Translations under genes and position numbers: made by a program
Shown: positions 1-6,654 of the stretch, one piece after another
Position numbering within the stretch: position 1 is the first letter of the stretch
How the letters are laid out: every line of letters begins with the position of its first letter
The notes under the pieces: model-generated
What the model saw: the letters and a program-made list of their open reading frames with translations, nothing else
What the model was told of the DNA's origin: nothing
Database searches by the model: none
Assembly: GCA_049515555.1 (NCBI GenBank)
Contig: JBEKTY010000105.1
Coordinates: 1-38,859, forward strand
From: JBEKTY01 sp049515555
Lineage (GTDB): Bacteria > Planctomycetota > Planctomycetia > Pirellulales > Thermoguttaceae
DNA length: 38,859 nt
Direction: 5' to 3'

Positions 1-118
1 ACTGTTGCGCTCCTTCGCTTTGGAACTTGTTTCCAGTTCGTATGCACGAGGGAGCGCAACAGATTTCAAAGAACCTAACAAGCCCAGTTTGCCAAAATTA
101 TTGGGTTTTATTCAGACC

Positions 119-196
119 AGGGCTAGGGTGAGGGCCTTTGGTCGCGAGAAGGCTCTTGCCCTCACCCCCTGCCCCTCTCCCAAAGGGCGAGGGGAC
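119..196. repeat. CTCTCCC-type palindromic repeat, copy 1
   Basis: The right part (159-196) has the pattern CCCTCACCCC..GCCCCTCTCCC-AAA-GGGCGAGGGG, a short stem-loop. A partial inverted arm (CTAGGGTGAGGGC) lies at 121-134. The same family recurs at 3975, 6601, 19466, 19551, 36926, 37006 and 38774. This copy sits just downstream of the DUF1080 stop codon and could act as a transcript end. Confidence 0.75.
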
Positions 197-203
197 CATG
201 CAT

Positions 204-878
204 CTACTGCCGCGGGATCTCGCGCAGGTAGATGTTCTTGAACCACAGCGTGCTGCCGTGGTGCTGGAGCTCGATCTGGCCGACGGGATAGATCGGCTTG
301 TCGCGCTCCCAGTAATTCTCCAGCGTCACGTTGTCCACGACCAACTCGTCGTTGAGCCAGACCCAGACCTTTTCGCCGACCATCTTGATGTGCATCGAAT
401 TCCACTGGCCGATCGGCTTGTCGGCGAACTTCAGGGGGTCGTGGGGGTTCTTCTGGTTGTTGTACAGCCCGCCGGAGCCGATCTTGTTGTCCCAGATCTG
501 CACTTGCGGCGAGCCGCGCAGATAGATGCCGCTGTCGCCGTTGGGGCCAATCTTCCAGTCGACGTACATCTCGAAGTCGCCGTAGTCCTTGGCCGTGCAC
601 AGGTTGTCGTTCTTGCCGTCGTAGACCAGCACGCCGCAATCGACCTTCCAGTGTTCGCGCATCCGCTTGTCGGCCGCCGCCTGGGCCTTGGCCAGTTGCG
701 CGGGGCTCATCTTCGCGCGGCTCGGCGGACTGCCTACCAGGGCCTTCCAGCCCGTCAAATCTTTGCCGTTGAACAGGGCCACAAAGCCGGGCGGCGGGCT
801 GTTGTCGGCCGGATGGGCCGCAGCCGGCGCCAAAAGAGCCACTCCACACACCACAGCAAGCGTCAAACAGGCTTTCAT
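204..878 (-). CDS. Secreted DUF1080 (3-keto-disaccharide hydrolase family) protein
   Basis: The ATG at 878 is chosen because it begins a clear signal peptide (MKACLTLAVVCGVALLAPAAA) and has GGAG about 9 nt upstream; the open frame extends further upstream without such support. The 224-residue product has the family hallmarks GFVALFNGKDLTGWKAL near the N-terminus, a central GDSGIYLRG followed by VQIWDN, and a C-terminal QLQHHGS-like stretch (IELQHHGSTLWFKNIYLREI). This is the concanavalin-like jelly-roll fold of PF06439, very abundant in Planctomycetota and linked to 3-keto-glycoside cleavage in some members. It is expected to act outside the cytoplasm on sugars. The substrate cannot be told from the sequence, and no sugar dehydrogenase lies next to it. 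Confidence 0.85.
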   Translation of the reverse strand: MKACLTLAVVCGVALLAPAAAHPADNSPPPGFVALFNGKDLTGWKALVGSPPSRAKMSPAQLAKAQAAADKRMREHWKVDCGVLVYDGKNDNLCTAKDYGDFEMYVDWKIGPNGDSGIYLRGSPQVQIWDNKIGSGGLYNNQKNPHDPLKFADKPIGQWNSMHIKMVGEKVWVWLNDELVVDNVTLENYWERDKPIYPVGQIELQHHGSTLWFKNIYLREIPRQ

Positions 879-908
879 CGCAGTACTCCGGGGTTCGAGG
901 GATATTAG

Positions 909-940
909 ACTCCGCACGGTTTCAAACAAGCCAAACCGTT
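909..940 (-). promoter_or_regulatory. Conserved 5' hairpin element, copy 1
   Basis: On the minus strand this reads AACGGTTTGG...AAACCGTGCGGAGT and can form a 7-bp stem (ACGGTTT/AAACCGT) with a 10-nt loop. A second copy, 27 of 32 positions identical, lies at 15899-15930 immediately before the HAD gene. Both copies are upstream of a minus-strand start codon in the same orientation, so a leader or regulatory role is possible. Confidence 0.45.
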
Positions 941-1080
941 CACAGCATAAACCGTTCACGTCCGCAAGGGACAGACCCATTTTCGCGGCAGGAGAATCGC
1001 ACGCAGGCCCCCAGTATAAGAGCGCCACTGCCGGTGGTCAATTCTCCGGCAAACGTGCAAAGAACTGTCAGAGAAACGCC

Positions 1081-1148
1081 GTCAGGAACCGTTTCGATGA
1101 GAGAGAAAAAACGTCAGGCTCGACGGTAGCATCGAGACGGTTCCTGAC
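1081..1148. terminator. 19-bp inverted repeat, possible terminator of the ATPase gene
   Basis: The arms are 1081-1099 (GTCAGGAACCGTTTCGATG) and 1130-1148, complementary except for one G-T pair, with a 30-nt loop. It sits just after the stop of the ATPase gene (minus strand) and before the DUF1080 leader. There is no U-tract, so it could equally be a dispersed palindromic repeat. Confidence 0.5.
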
Positions 1149-1167
1149 ACCATTTCCCAGGCGGCGA

Positions 1168-2472
1168 TCACGTTTGCAAAAGCCACTCGGCGGCAGGGGA
1201 GAAGCGGATTTCGTTGGGCAACGGCGGCGCGCTGGCGCCGGTCAGGGCAACCAGGTGCAGCGTCGCCCGGGGATATTCGCGGGCGGCGGCCAGCAGGCTG
1301 CGCGTTTCCCGGTCGCGCGTGCCAGGCGCGTCAAGGTCGGCGCACACCTGGATAAGTTGCTCGCCATGGTCCGGTGACCGTGCGAGAAAATCCACTTCGA
1401 AGCCGCCCCGGGTGCGGACGTAGGCGGCCTGCGCCCCGCGGCGTTCCAGTTCCAACGCGACGGCCGTCTCCAAGGCGTGGCCTTCGTTGGCGCGTCCCGC
1501 ACGGTCGAAAACCGGAATCAGACCCGGATCGACAGGGTAGACCTTGCGGGGATTCACCATGCGGCGGCGCTCCGAACCCCCGGCGATGGACAGCGTGCGA
1601 ATGAGAAAGGCGTCCTCCAGATGGCCCAGGTAGGCGTGCAAAGTGTCCTTGGCCACCGGAATGCCTTGCGACCGCAGGTCTGCGTAGAACCGCTGCACGC
1701 TGAACGTGCCGGCCGCGTTGCCCAGCAGGTGCCGCACCATCCAGCGGAGGGCCACGGGATTGGAGACCGCATGCCGCTCCACCACGTCGCGAAACAGGGC
1801 GGTATCCACGTAGCCGCGCAAGAGATCCAGGCGATCGCGCAACGCAAGCCCTTGGGCTTCGGGGAAACCGCCCGCCGCCAGATACTCCCGCAGCCGCTTC
1901 TCTACGGCCGAGCGGGCGGACTTGGTCAGTCGCCGGGCGGGCATCGCCGGTTCCGCGCCGGCGTGGCGCAGGTACTCGCGAAAGCCGAACGGCAACACGA
2001 GGGCCTCCATCGCGCGGCCGCGCATCTGGGTGGCCACCTCGCGGCTCAGCAGCCGCGCCGACGAGCCGGAAAGGAATATCTCCACGCGCTCGGTGTCCAA
2101 CACGCGACGGACAAAACCCTCCCAGCCCGGCACCGCCTGGATCTCATCCAAGAAGAACACGGCCTGCCGCCGGTCGCGCCACTCCGGACACAGTGCGTAG
2201 TATTCTTCCAGGAGCCACTGAAGCTGGCCGACGCCCATTCCCGCCAGCCGTTCGTCCTCGAAGCTGAAGTACAGCAGGCCCTCGCGGGGGACACCCGATT
2301 CCAATCGATCCGCGAGGATTTGCCACAAGAAGGTGCTCTTGCCCGCCCGGCGGGGTCCGATCACCGCCACTACCTTGCCGGGCACTCTCGGCAATCGCAC
2401 CGTCCGCCGCGTGAAACCGGGCACCGCCGTCGCCAGGGAATCCACGATCTTCTGCCGGATCAAGTCCCTCAT
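1168..2472 (-). CDS. AAA_14/DUF4143 ATP-binding protein
   Basis: This 434-residue protein has a P-loop GPRRAGKST at 39-47, a Walker B VFFLDEI at 105-111 and a sensor-like IFLSGSSARLLS at 133-144. A winged-helix/DUF4143 region follows (about 200-380) with the usual RDVVERH, SVQRFYADLRSQGI and nuclease-like EVDFLA motifs. The architecture PF13173 + PF13635 is a common, poorly understood prokaryotic STAND-like ATPase whose C-terminal part resembles a PD-(D/E)xK fold. The start ATG at 2472 has GGAGGG 6 nt upstream. The gene is transcribed alone. Family assignment is secure, the biological role unknown. Confidence 0.9.
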   Translation of the reverse strand: MRDLIRQKIVDSLATAVPGFTRRTVRLPRVPGKVVAVIGPRRAGKSTFLWQILADRLESGVPREGLLYFSFEDERLAGMGVGQLQWLLEEYYALCPEWRDRRQAVFFLDEIQAVPGWEGFVRRVLDTERVEIFLSGSSARLLSREVATQMRGRAMEALVLPFGFREYLRHAGAEPAMPARRLTKSARSAVEKRLREYLAAGGFPEAQGLALRDRLDLLRGYVDTALFRDVVERHAVSNPVALRWMVRHLLGNAAGTFSVQRFYADLRSQGIPVAKDTLHAYLGHLEDAFLIRTLSIAGGSERRRMVNPRKVYPVDPGLIPVFDRAGRANEGHALETAVALELERRGAQAAYVRTRGGFEVDFLARSPDHGEQLIQVCADLDAPGTRDRETRSLLAAAREYPRATLHLVALTGASAPPLPNEIRFSPAAEWLLQT

Positions 2473-2702
2473 TTATCCCTCCATAAAGGAGATTATACGT
2501 CAAAATAGTCCTTATGGCAAGGAGAAAGTGGCGAGCCTCAGCGATTCCTCTTGCCGCCTGTCCAAGGCCACTTTGCACCATAACAGGTGTAATCGAGAAC
2601 CCGTGCGGAGACACCACTGCCGGGCCTGTCCGGTGGAGTCCTTCTCAACGAGCCCCCTTGACGGTGGGCAAGGGGATGCTAGGCTGACGGTTACTGACGG
2701 AC

Positions 2703-2870
2703 CGGGCGGGTGGCACTGCTGACGGGGGCTGAGTTTGCGTGCCACTGCTGGCTTGTCCAGCAGTGCTTCTTCATGGCGTAATGGGAACGTTTGGTCTTTG
2801 AGATTCGTTGCCGGCGGATAGGGCGCTTCCCGAGGCCGGCGGACACCGCTGGACAAGCCGGCAGGGGCAC
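2703..2870 (+). repeat. ~170-bp MITE-like repeat, copy 1
   Basis: The copy has a left motif GGGTGGCACTGCTGACGG, an inner palindrome CACTGCTGG-CTTGT-CCAGCAGTG, a conserved centre (TTCTTCATGGCGTAATGGGA onward) and a right end that is a degraded inverse of the inner palindrome. Two more copies in the same orientation lie at 3781-3952 and 6396-6565. No ORF is inside. It lies upstream of the GIY-YIG gene. The rest of the 2473-2908 gap holds no gene I can support. Confidence 0.8.
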
Positions 2871-2890
2871 TCGGCGGACGTATAATCATT

Positions 2891-2897
2891 GTTAGGC
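2891..2897 (+). other. Integron-like core half-site GTTAGGC
   Basis: GTTAGGC fits the integron boundary consensus GTTRRRY and lies 11 nt before the ATG of the GIY-YIG gene, the usual distance in gene cassettes. A matching RYYYAAC (GCCCAAC) follows the stop codon of the same gene. No integron integrase or complete attC is present in the window, so this stays a suggestion. Confidence 0.35.
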
Positions 2898-2908
2898 GCA
2901 AACACACA

Positions 2909-3751
2909 ATGACGTCAGCAACCATCAAACTGTTCCTGCCACGCGGGGACGCGAAGAGCCTTAGGACAGCCGAGATATCGAACTGGACAGGCAAAGCTAT
3001 CGCGGCGCCACGAACAGAGCTGGACGAGCTACTCGAACGCGAAGAGCTGGACAAGTCAGGCGTTTACATTTTGATCGGCACTGATCCTCTCTCCGGCTCA
3101 CCCCACGCCTACATCGGCGAAGCAGAGGTTATTCGCGACCGCCTCAAGCAACACAAGACTAAAGAGTTTTGGATCTCGGCTATCGTGTTCGTCAGCAAAG
3201 ACGAGAATCTCACCAAGGCGCATATAAGACATTTAGAGGGGCGACTTATTTCGGAAGCCACCCAAGTCGCGAGATTCACATTAGAGAACAGTCAGGCGGG
3301 TGGATCGAAGCTTCCTGAGTCCGACCGCGAAGATATGGAGGTATTCCTTTCTCGCATACGGCAGTTGTTGCCGGTGCTCGGTTCTGACCTACTTATTCCA
3401 GTCGGGCAACCCACTGCGAAGCAGCAATCCGGCGGCACTCTGTTCTGCCGTGCGAAGGGCGCTGAGGGACGCGGACATCGCACACCGGACGGCTTTGTTG
3501 TGCTCAAGGGTTCTACCGCTGTGTTGCAGGAGCGGCAGGCAGCACACAAATGGCCAGCCACTATCGCCATCCGGAAGCAGCTTATTGCCGACGGCACGCT
3601 TGTCCAAAAGGACGCCTTTTATGAGTTCACAAGAGACGTAGAGTTTTCTAGTCCTAGTGCGGCAGCAGCAGTCGTCGAAGGCGGCAGCGCGAATGGACTT
3701 ATTGAGTGGAGAACCCAAGATGGGAGAGCCCTCAGAGACCTTGACGAATAG
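2909..3751 (+). CDS. GIY-YIG nuclease-like protein with C-terminal DUF4357
   Basis: The 280-residue protein has a GIY-YIG core at about 50-115: GVYILIG (51-57), AYIGEAEVIRDRLKQH (67-82) with the expected Arg and His, and HLEGRL (108-113) carrying the metal-binding Glu. Residues about 225-275 match the DUF4357 pattern (IADGTLV.........F.S.S.AA..V.G.SANG...W). Proteins of this make-up are widespread single genes of unknown role, often on mobile DNA. GC content is visibly lower than in the flanking genes. The gene is bracketed by GTTAGGC and GCCCAAC and, outside those, by two copies of a MITE-like repeat, which points to acquisition by transfer. There is no strong Shine-Dalgarno. Confidence 0.8.
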   Translation: MTSATIKLFLPRGDAKSLRTAEISNWTGKAIAAPRTELDELLEREELDKSGVYILIGTDPLSGSPHAYIGEAEVIRDRLKQHKTKEFWISAIVFVSKDENLTKAHIRHLEGRLISEATQVARFTLENSQAGGSKLPESDREDMEVFLSRIRQLLPVLGSDLLIPVGQPTAKQQSGGTLFCRAKGAEGRGHRTPDGFVVLKGSTAVLQERQAAHKWPATIAIRKQLIADGTLVQKDAFYEFTRDVEFSSPSAAAAVVEGGSANGLIEWRTQDGRALRDLDE

Positions 3752-3758
3752 GCCCAAC
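3752..3758 (+). other. Integron-like inverse core site GCCCAAC
   Basis: GCCCAAC matches the attC R'' consensus RYYYAAC and directly abuts the TAG stop of the GIY-YIG gene, as in integron cassettes. The rest of an attC (L boxes and terminal GTTRRRY) is not recognisable; repeat copy 2 starts about 25 nt further on and may have replaced it. Confidence 0.35.
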
Positions 3759-3780
3759 AAGCCGTTGCGGTCGAAACCCG

Positions 3781-3952
3781 GCGGCGGGCGGCACTGCTGA
3801 CGGAGGCTGAGTTTCGGTGGCAGGTGGCACTGCTGGTTTGCCCAGCAGTGCTTCTTCACGGTGTAATGGGAGCGTTTCGTCCTTGAGATTCGTTGCCAGC
3901 GGATGGGGTGCTTCCCGAGGCCGCGGACACTGCTGGAAAAGCCGGCAGTGGC
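3781..3952 (+). repeat. ~170-bp MITE-like repeat, copy 2
   Basis: Same element as at 2703-2870: GGCGGCACTGCTGACGGAGG, inner CACTGCTGG-TTTGC-CCAGCAGTG, the centre CTTCTTCACGGTGTAATGGG, and right end CACTGCTGGAAAAGCCGGCAG. Together with copy 1 it brackets the GIY-YIG gene in direct orientation. Confidence 0.8.
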
Positions 3953-3974
3953 CCCCGGCAGGATCATCACCCAT

Positions 3975-4013
3975 TTCCCCTCACGCTAACCCTCTCCCGG
4001 AGGGAGAGGGGAC
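3975..4013. repeat. CTCTCCC-type palindromic repeat, copy 2
   Basis: CCCCTCACGCTAACCCTCTCCCGG-AGGGAGAGGGGACC. It overlaps the 3' end of the helicase-associated gene (stop at 3986), supplying its last codons (SPLPPGEG). Confidence 0.8.
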
Positions 4014-6265
4014 CGGGCGTTCGCATTTTGCGAGGCTCCAGTCATAACGAGATCGTGGCTCGTTTGGCGGCCCTTGGGCTGATGTGGCCCCTGCACTTCG
4101 ATTGGACTAATATCTGGGGCGCTGTGCCCGGGCTGCGGCCCCGCGTGCCGCCGATCGACGAAGATCCCGACTCCGTGCAGCTTGCGGACCAGTTCGGTCT
4201 TGGCCGATACATCTGCCAACTCGACGATCGTTTGGGTGATGAGGCTCGCGCTGGGCCCGGCAAGAGCGGCCACGCGGGCGGCCGTGTCGGCGTCGGGACA
4301 GCGGATGATCACCGTCGGCTCGACCCGGATCCGCCGGCACTGCTCGAACCAGCCTTGAATCTCCCGGGCGACGTTGGCCGGCAGCGGCTTGCTCGATACC
4401 TGAGTGAGAATCCCCAGCGTCTGCTGGGTGGTCATGCCGGCGCCCGCCGCGGCGAGGATCGACTTCTTGGTGATCTTGAACAGGGCGCCCACTCCGCGGG
4501 CCTGGCGCTGGGCGATGCGGGCCAGGGTGGCCTCGGCCAGTGGCGAGGGCGTAAGGAACACAACGTCGAAATTGGGTTGCACCACCACCTGCCGCTGCGG
4601 CTCGTTGCGCAGTCCGTAGTCGAAATCGCCGGCCAGTCCCAGCAGGTAGCGGCCGGCGGCAGTGGGAGCGAAGCAGACCTGGTCCTCGGCTTGCGTCGCT
4701 AGTCGCGCTCCGCCCAGCGGCAGCAAGCGGCGGAAGAGGAATTCGGTGAGGAAACGGGCCCATAGCGTCTCGAGATTTTCCGCCGTCGGCCGCTGCGACG
4801 AATAGCCGAAGGAAATGGTGTGGGCGCCGCCCTGGCCCAACCATTTCAGCAGCGGATTGTGCTCCTGGCTTCGCCAGGCTACGAAGTCGCGCAGCGGCCA
4901 GAGCTGACCCTCGGGCACGCTGCCGAAGGCTGCCGCCAGGGCGTCGATAAGCTCCCGGTTCGGATTGCCGCCGCCTGACACGCTCAAGCGGAAAGGCAAG
5001 AAGCTCACCTGGGGATTGGGCTCGTAGAAATCGCTATGCGACTCTTCGTCATCGTAGTAGTCGTCGTCGTTTGCGGCGCGGCCGGCCTTTGCGGCGGACG
5101 TAGAGGGCTGCGGCCGCAGATGGTCGAGAATGGCCTTGAGCCGGTTCTTGCCGCTGTGGGCCAGCCAATCGGGGGCCCGGCGGGCGGCCTCCAGCCGCGG
5201 GCTTTCACTGCCCGAACGCCGGCGGAGCAGTTTCATTTCACGCAGCCATTGCGCGGCGGTGCTGATCCGCTCGGACGGCGTCAGCTTGCACGCCTTGCCC
5301 ACCCACTCCGGCACAACCATCAGCCCGGCCGCAAGTTCCTGCTCCGCCTTGGCGAAGATCTTTCGATCGTTGCGGCGCAGGCGGATGGGCTGGGCCGAGG
5401 CAGCCACCAGCACCGTCGTCATGTCCTCCATGAGGAAGGCGCCGTCGAAGGCCGTCTCGGGCTGGACCGGCCGCGGGGCCTGGGCCTTGGGCCGGTGCAG
5501 CCGCCGCGTGACCGCCGGCCACAGGCCCACCATCGGTGTCATGTCCTCCGGCCGCATGCCCGGAAACAGCAGCAGCCGCTCGGCGCCCATTGCCACCGCC
5601 CCGGCGAGCATCTCCGGTGACAGTTGGGGCAGCCGGGCCGGCAAGTCCTTCAAGGGCACGGCGGCGGGCCAGGCCAGGAACTGCCGCACGACGTCCTTCA
5701 TCGTCGGCAGCGGCACGGCGGGCCGCTTCGGGACCGGCTTCGGCGCCGGATCGGGCCTGCGGAACGACAGCCACGCGGGCATTCGCCGGTACCCCCACTC
5801 TTCGTGCCGCCGTACTTTCCGCGGCTTGAGGTCTTTCTCGCCGCTGGCCAGGAACTTTTCCAGCCATCCGACCGAGACGGCCAACCGCTCCAAGTCGTCG
5901 TCCTGCCAGTAATTCAGCCCCACGCCTTCAAGCAGGTCTTCTCGCTCGTCGCGGTCGAATTGGTAGCGGAGGTACCTGTGCAGTGCCGCCTGGTCGGGGT
6001 TTGCCAACAGGTTGCTATCGGTCATGAAGCGGACGAGGGCGGCGAAACCCCGGCAGTCTTCATGAATACGGACCTTCTTCGCATTGCGTTCCAGGCTTAC
6101 GAAGCCCGACTCGATCAGGAGCTCGTGGTCGCCGTGGAAGGCGAGGAGGGGGCGCGGCTGGCTGGGGACCATTTTGGCGAAGGCCCGCCGGGCGGGCACC
6201 GACAGCCGCCCCCACGCCTCAAGCCGTTGGAAGAAGTCCTGCCAGTCGATCTCGCGGATTTTCAT
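3986..6265 (-). CDS. XPB/Ssl2-like helicase-associated domain protein
   Basis: The protein has 759 residues and no helicase motor motifs. The segment around 550-706 matches the helicase-associated family (PF13625-type) seen in many bacteria: VVVQPNFDVVFLTPSP, then ARGVGALFKITKKSILAAAGAGMT, PLPANVAREIQGWFEQCRRIRV and a final KLHGVGIFV. The N-terminal part is Arg/Lys-rich without recognised domains. An acidic run (DDDYYDDEE) lies in the middle. The last ~50 residues look unconserved, and the final eight are encoded by a dispersed palindromic repeat, so the original stop may have been lost. The ATG at 6265 has no good Shine-Dalgarno. Nucleic-acid binding is inferred from the family; its role here is unknown. 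Confidence 0.7.
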   Translation of the reverse strand: MKIREIDWQDFFQRLEAWGRLSVPARRAFAKMVPSQPRPLLAFHGDHELLIESGFVSLERNAKKVRIHEDCRGFAALVRFMTDSNLLANPDQAALHRYLRYQFDRDEREDLLEGVGLNYWQDDDLERLAVSVGWLEKFLASGEKDLKPRKVRRHEEWGYRRMPAWLSFRRPDPAPKPVPKRPAVPLPTMKDVVRQFLAWPAAVPLKDLPARLPQLSPEMLAGAVAMGAERLLLFPGMRPEDMTPMVGLWPAVTRRLHRPKAQAPRPVQPETAFDGAFLMEDMTTVLVAASAQPIRLRRNDRKIFAKAEQELAAGLMVVPEWVGKACKLTPSERISTAAQWLREMKLLRRRSGSESPRLEAARRAPDWLAHSGKNRLKAILDHLRPQPSTSAAKAGRAANDDDYYDDEESHSDFYEPNPQVSFLPFRLSVSGGGNPNRELIDALAAAFGSVPEGQLWPLRDFVAWRSQEHNPLLKWLGQGGAHTISFGYSSQRPTAENLETLWARFLTEFLFRRLLPLGGARLATQAEDQVCFAPTAAGRYLLGLAGDFDYGLRNEPQRQVVVQPNFDVVFLTPSPLAEATLARIAQRQARGVGALFKITKKSILAAAGAGMTTQQTLGILTQVSSKPLPANVAREIQGWFEQCRRIRVEPTVIIRCPDADTAARVAALAGPSASLITQTIVELADVSAKTELVRKLHGVGIFVDRRHAGPQPGHSAPDISPIEVQGPHQPKGRQTSHDLVMTGASQNANARSPLPPGEG

Positions 6266-6395
6266 GTCGCTCGTCGGTGGAACCGTCGGCGGTTACACCC
6301 GGTCCTCAGTCCATGATCCCGTTGGCGTTTCCGCCGCGTCGCGGATCGCATAGGCATAATATACACCGTGCGGGCTGCCCGTCAAAGGGAACCGC

Positions 6396-6565
6396 CGGCG
6401 GGTGGCAATGTTGACGGAGCCCTGAGTTTGGGTGCCACTGCTGGCTTGTCCAGCAGTGCTTCGTCATGGCGTAAAGGCAACGTTTGGCGTTTGAGACTCG
6501 TTGCCAGCCGATTGAGTGCTCCCCCCGGCCGGCAGGCACTGCTGGACAAGCCAGCAGTGGCACCC
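6396..6565 (+). repeat. ~170-bp MITE-like repeat, copy 3
   Basis: The best preserved copy. Inner palindrome CACTGCTGG-CTTGT-CCAGCAGTG at about 6436-6458 and its exact inverse CACTGCTGG-ACAAG-CCAGCAGTG at about 6537-6559, so the element has ~23-bp terminal-type inverted repeats that are themselves palindromes. It fills most of the 6266-6654 gap, which has no gene. Confidence 0.8.
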
Positions 6566-6600
6566 AGCGTCAGTTCGCCGGCGAGGCTGGGAACTTTGTG

Positions 6601-6637
6601 CCCTCACCCCCGGCCCCTCTCCCAAAGGGCGAGGGGA
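6601..6637. repeat. CTCTCCC-type palindromic repeat, copy 3
   Basis: CCCTCACCCCCGGCCCCTCTCCC-AAA-GGGCGAGGGG, located 18 nt beyond the cphA stop on the minus strand, where it could serve as a transcript end. Confidence 0.75.
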
Positions 6638-6654
6638 GCGTATAGCGCGGGCGG

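Noticed and set aside
2629..2722. Small plus-strand gene in the gap before the GIY-YIG gene
   Set aside because: Open frames there have no ribosome site, no protein-like composition and run into the repeat.
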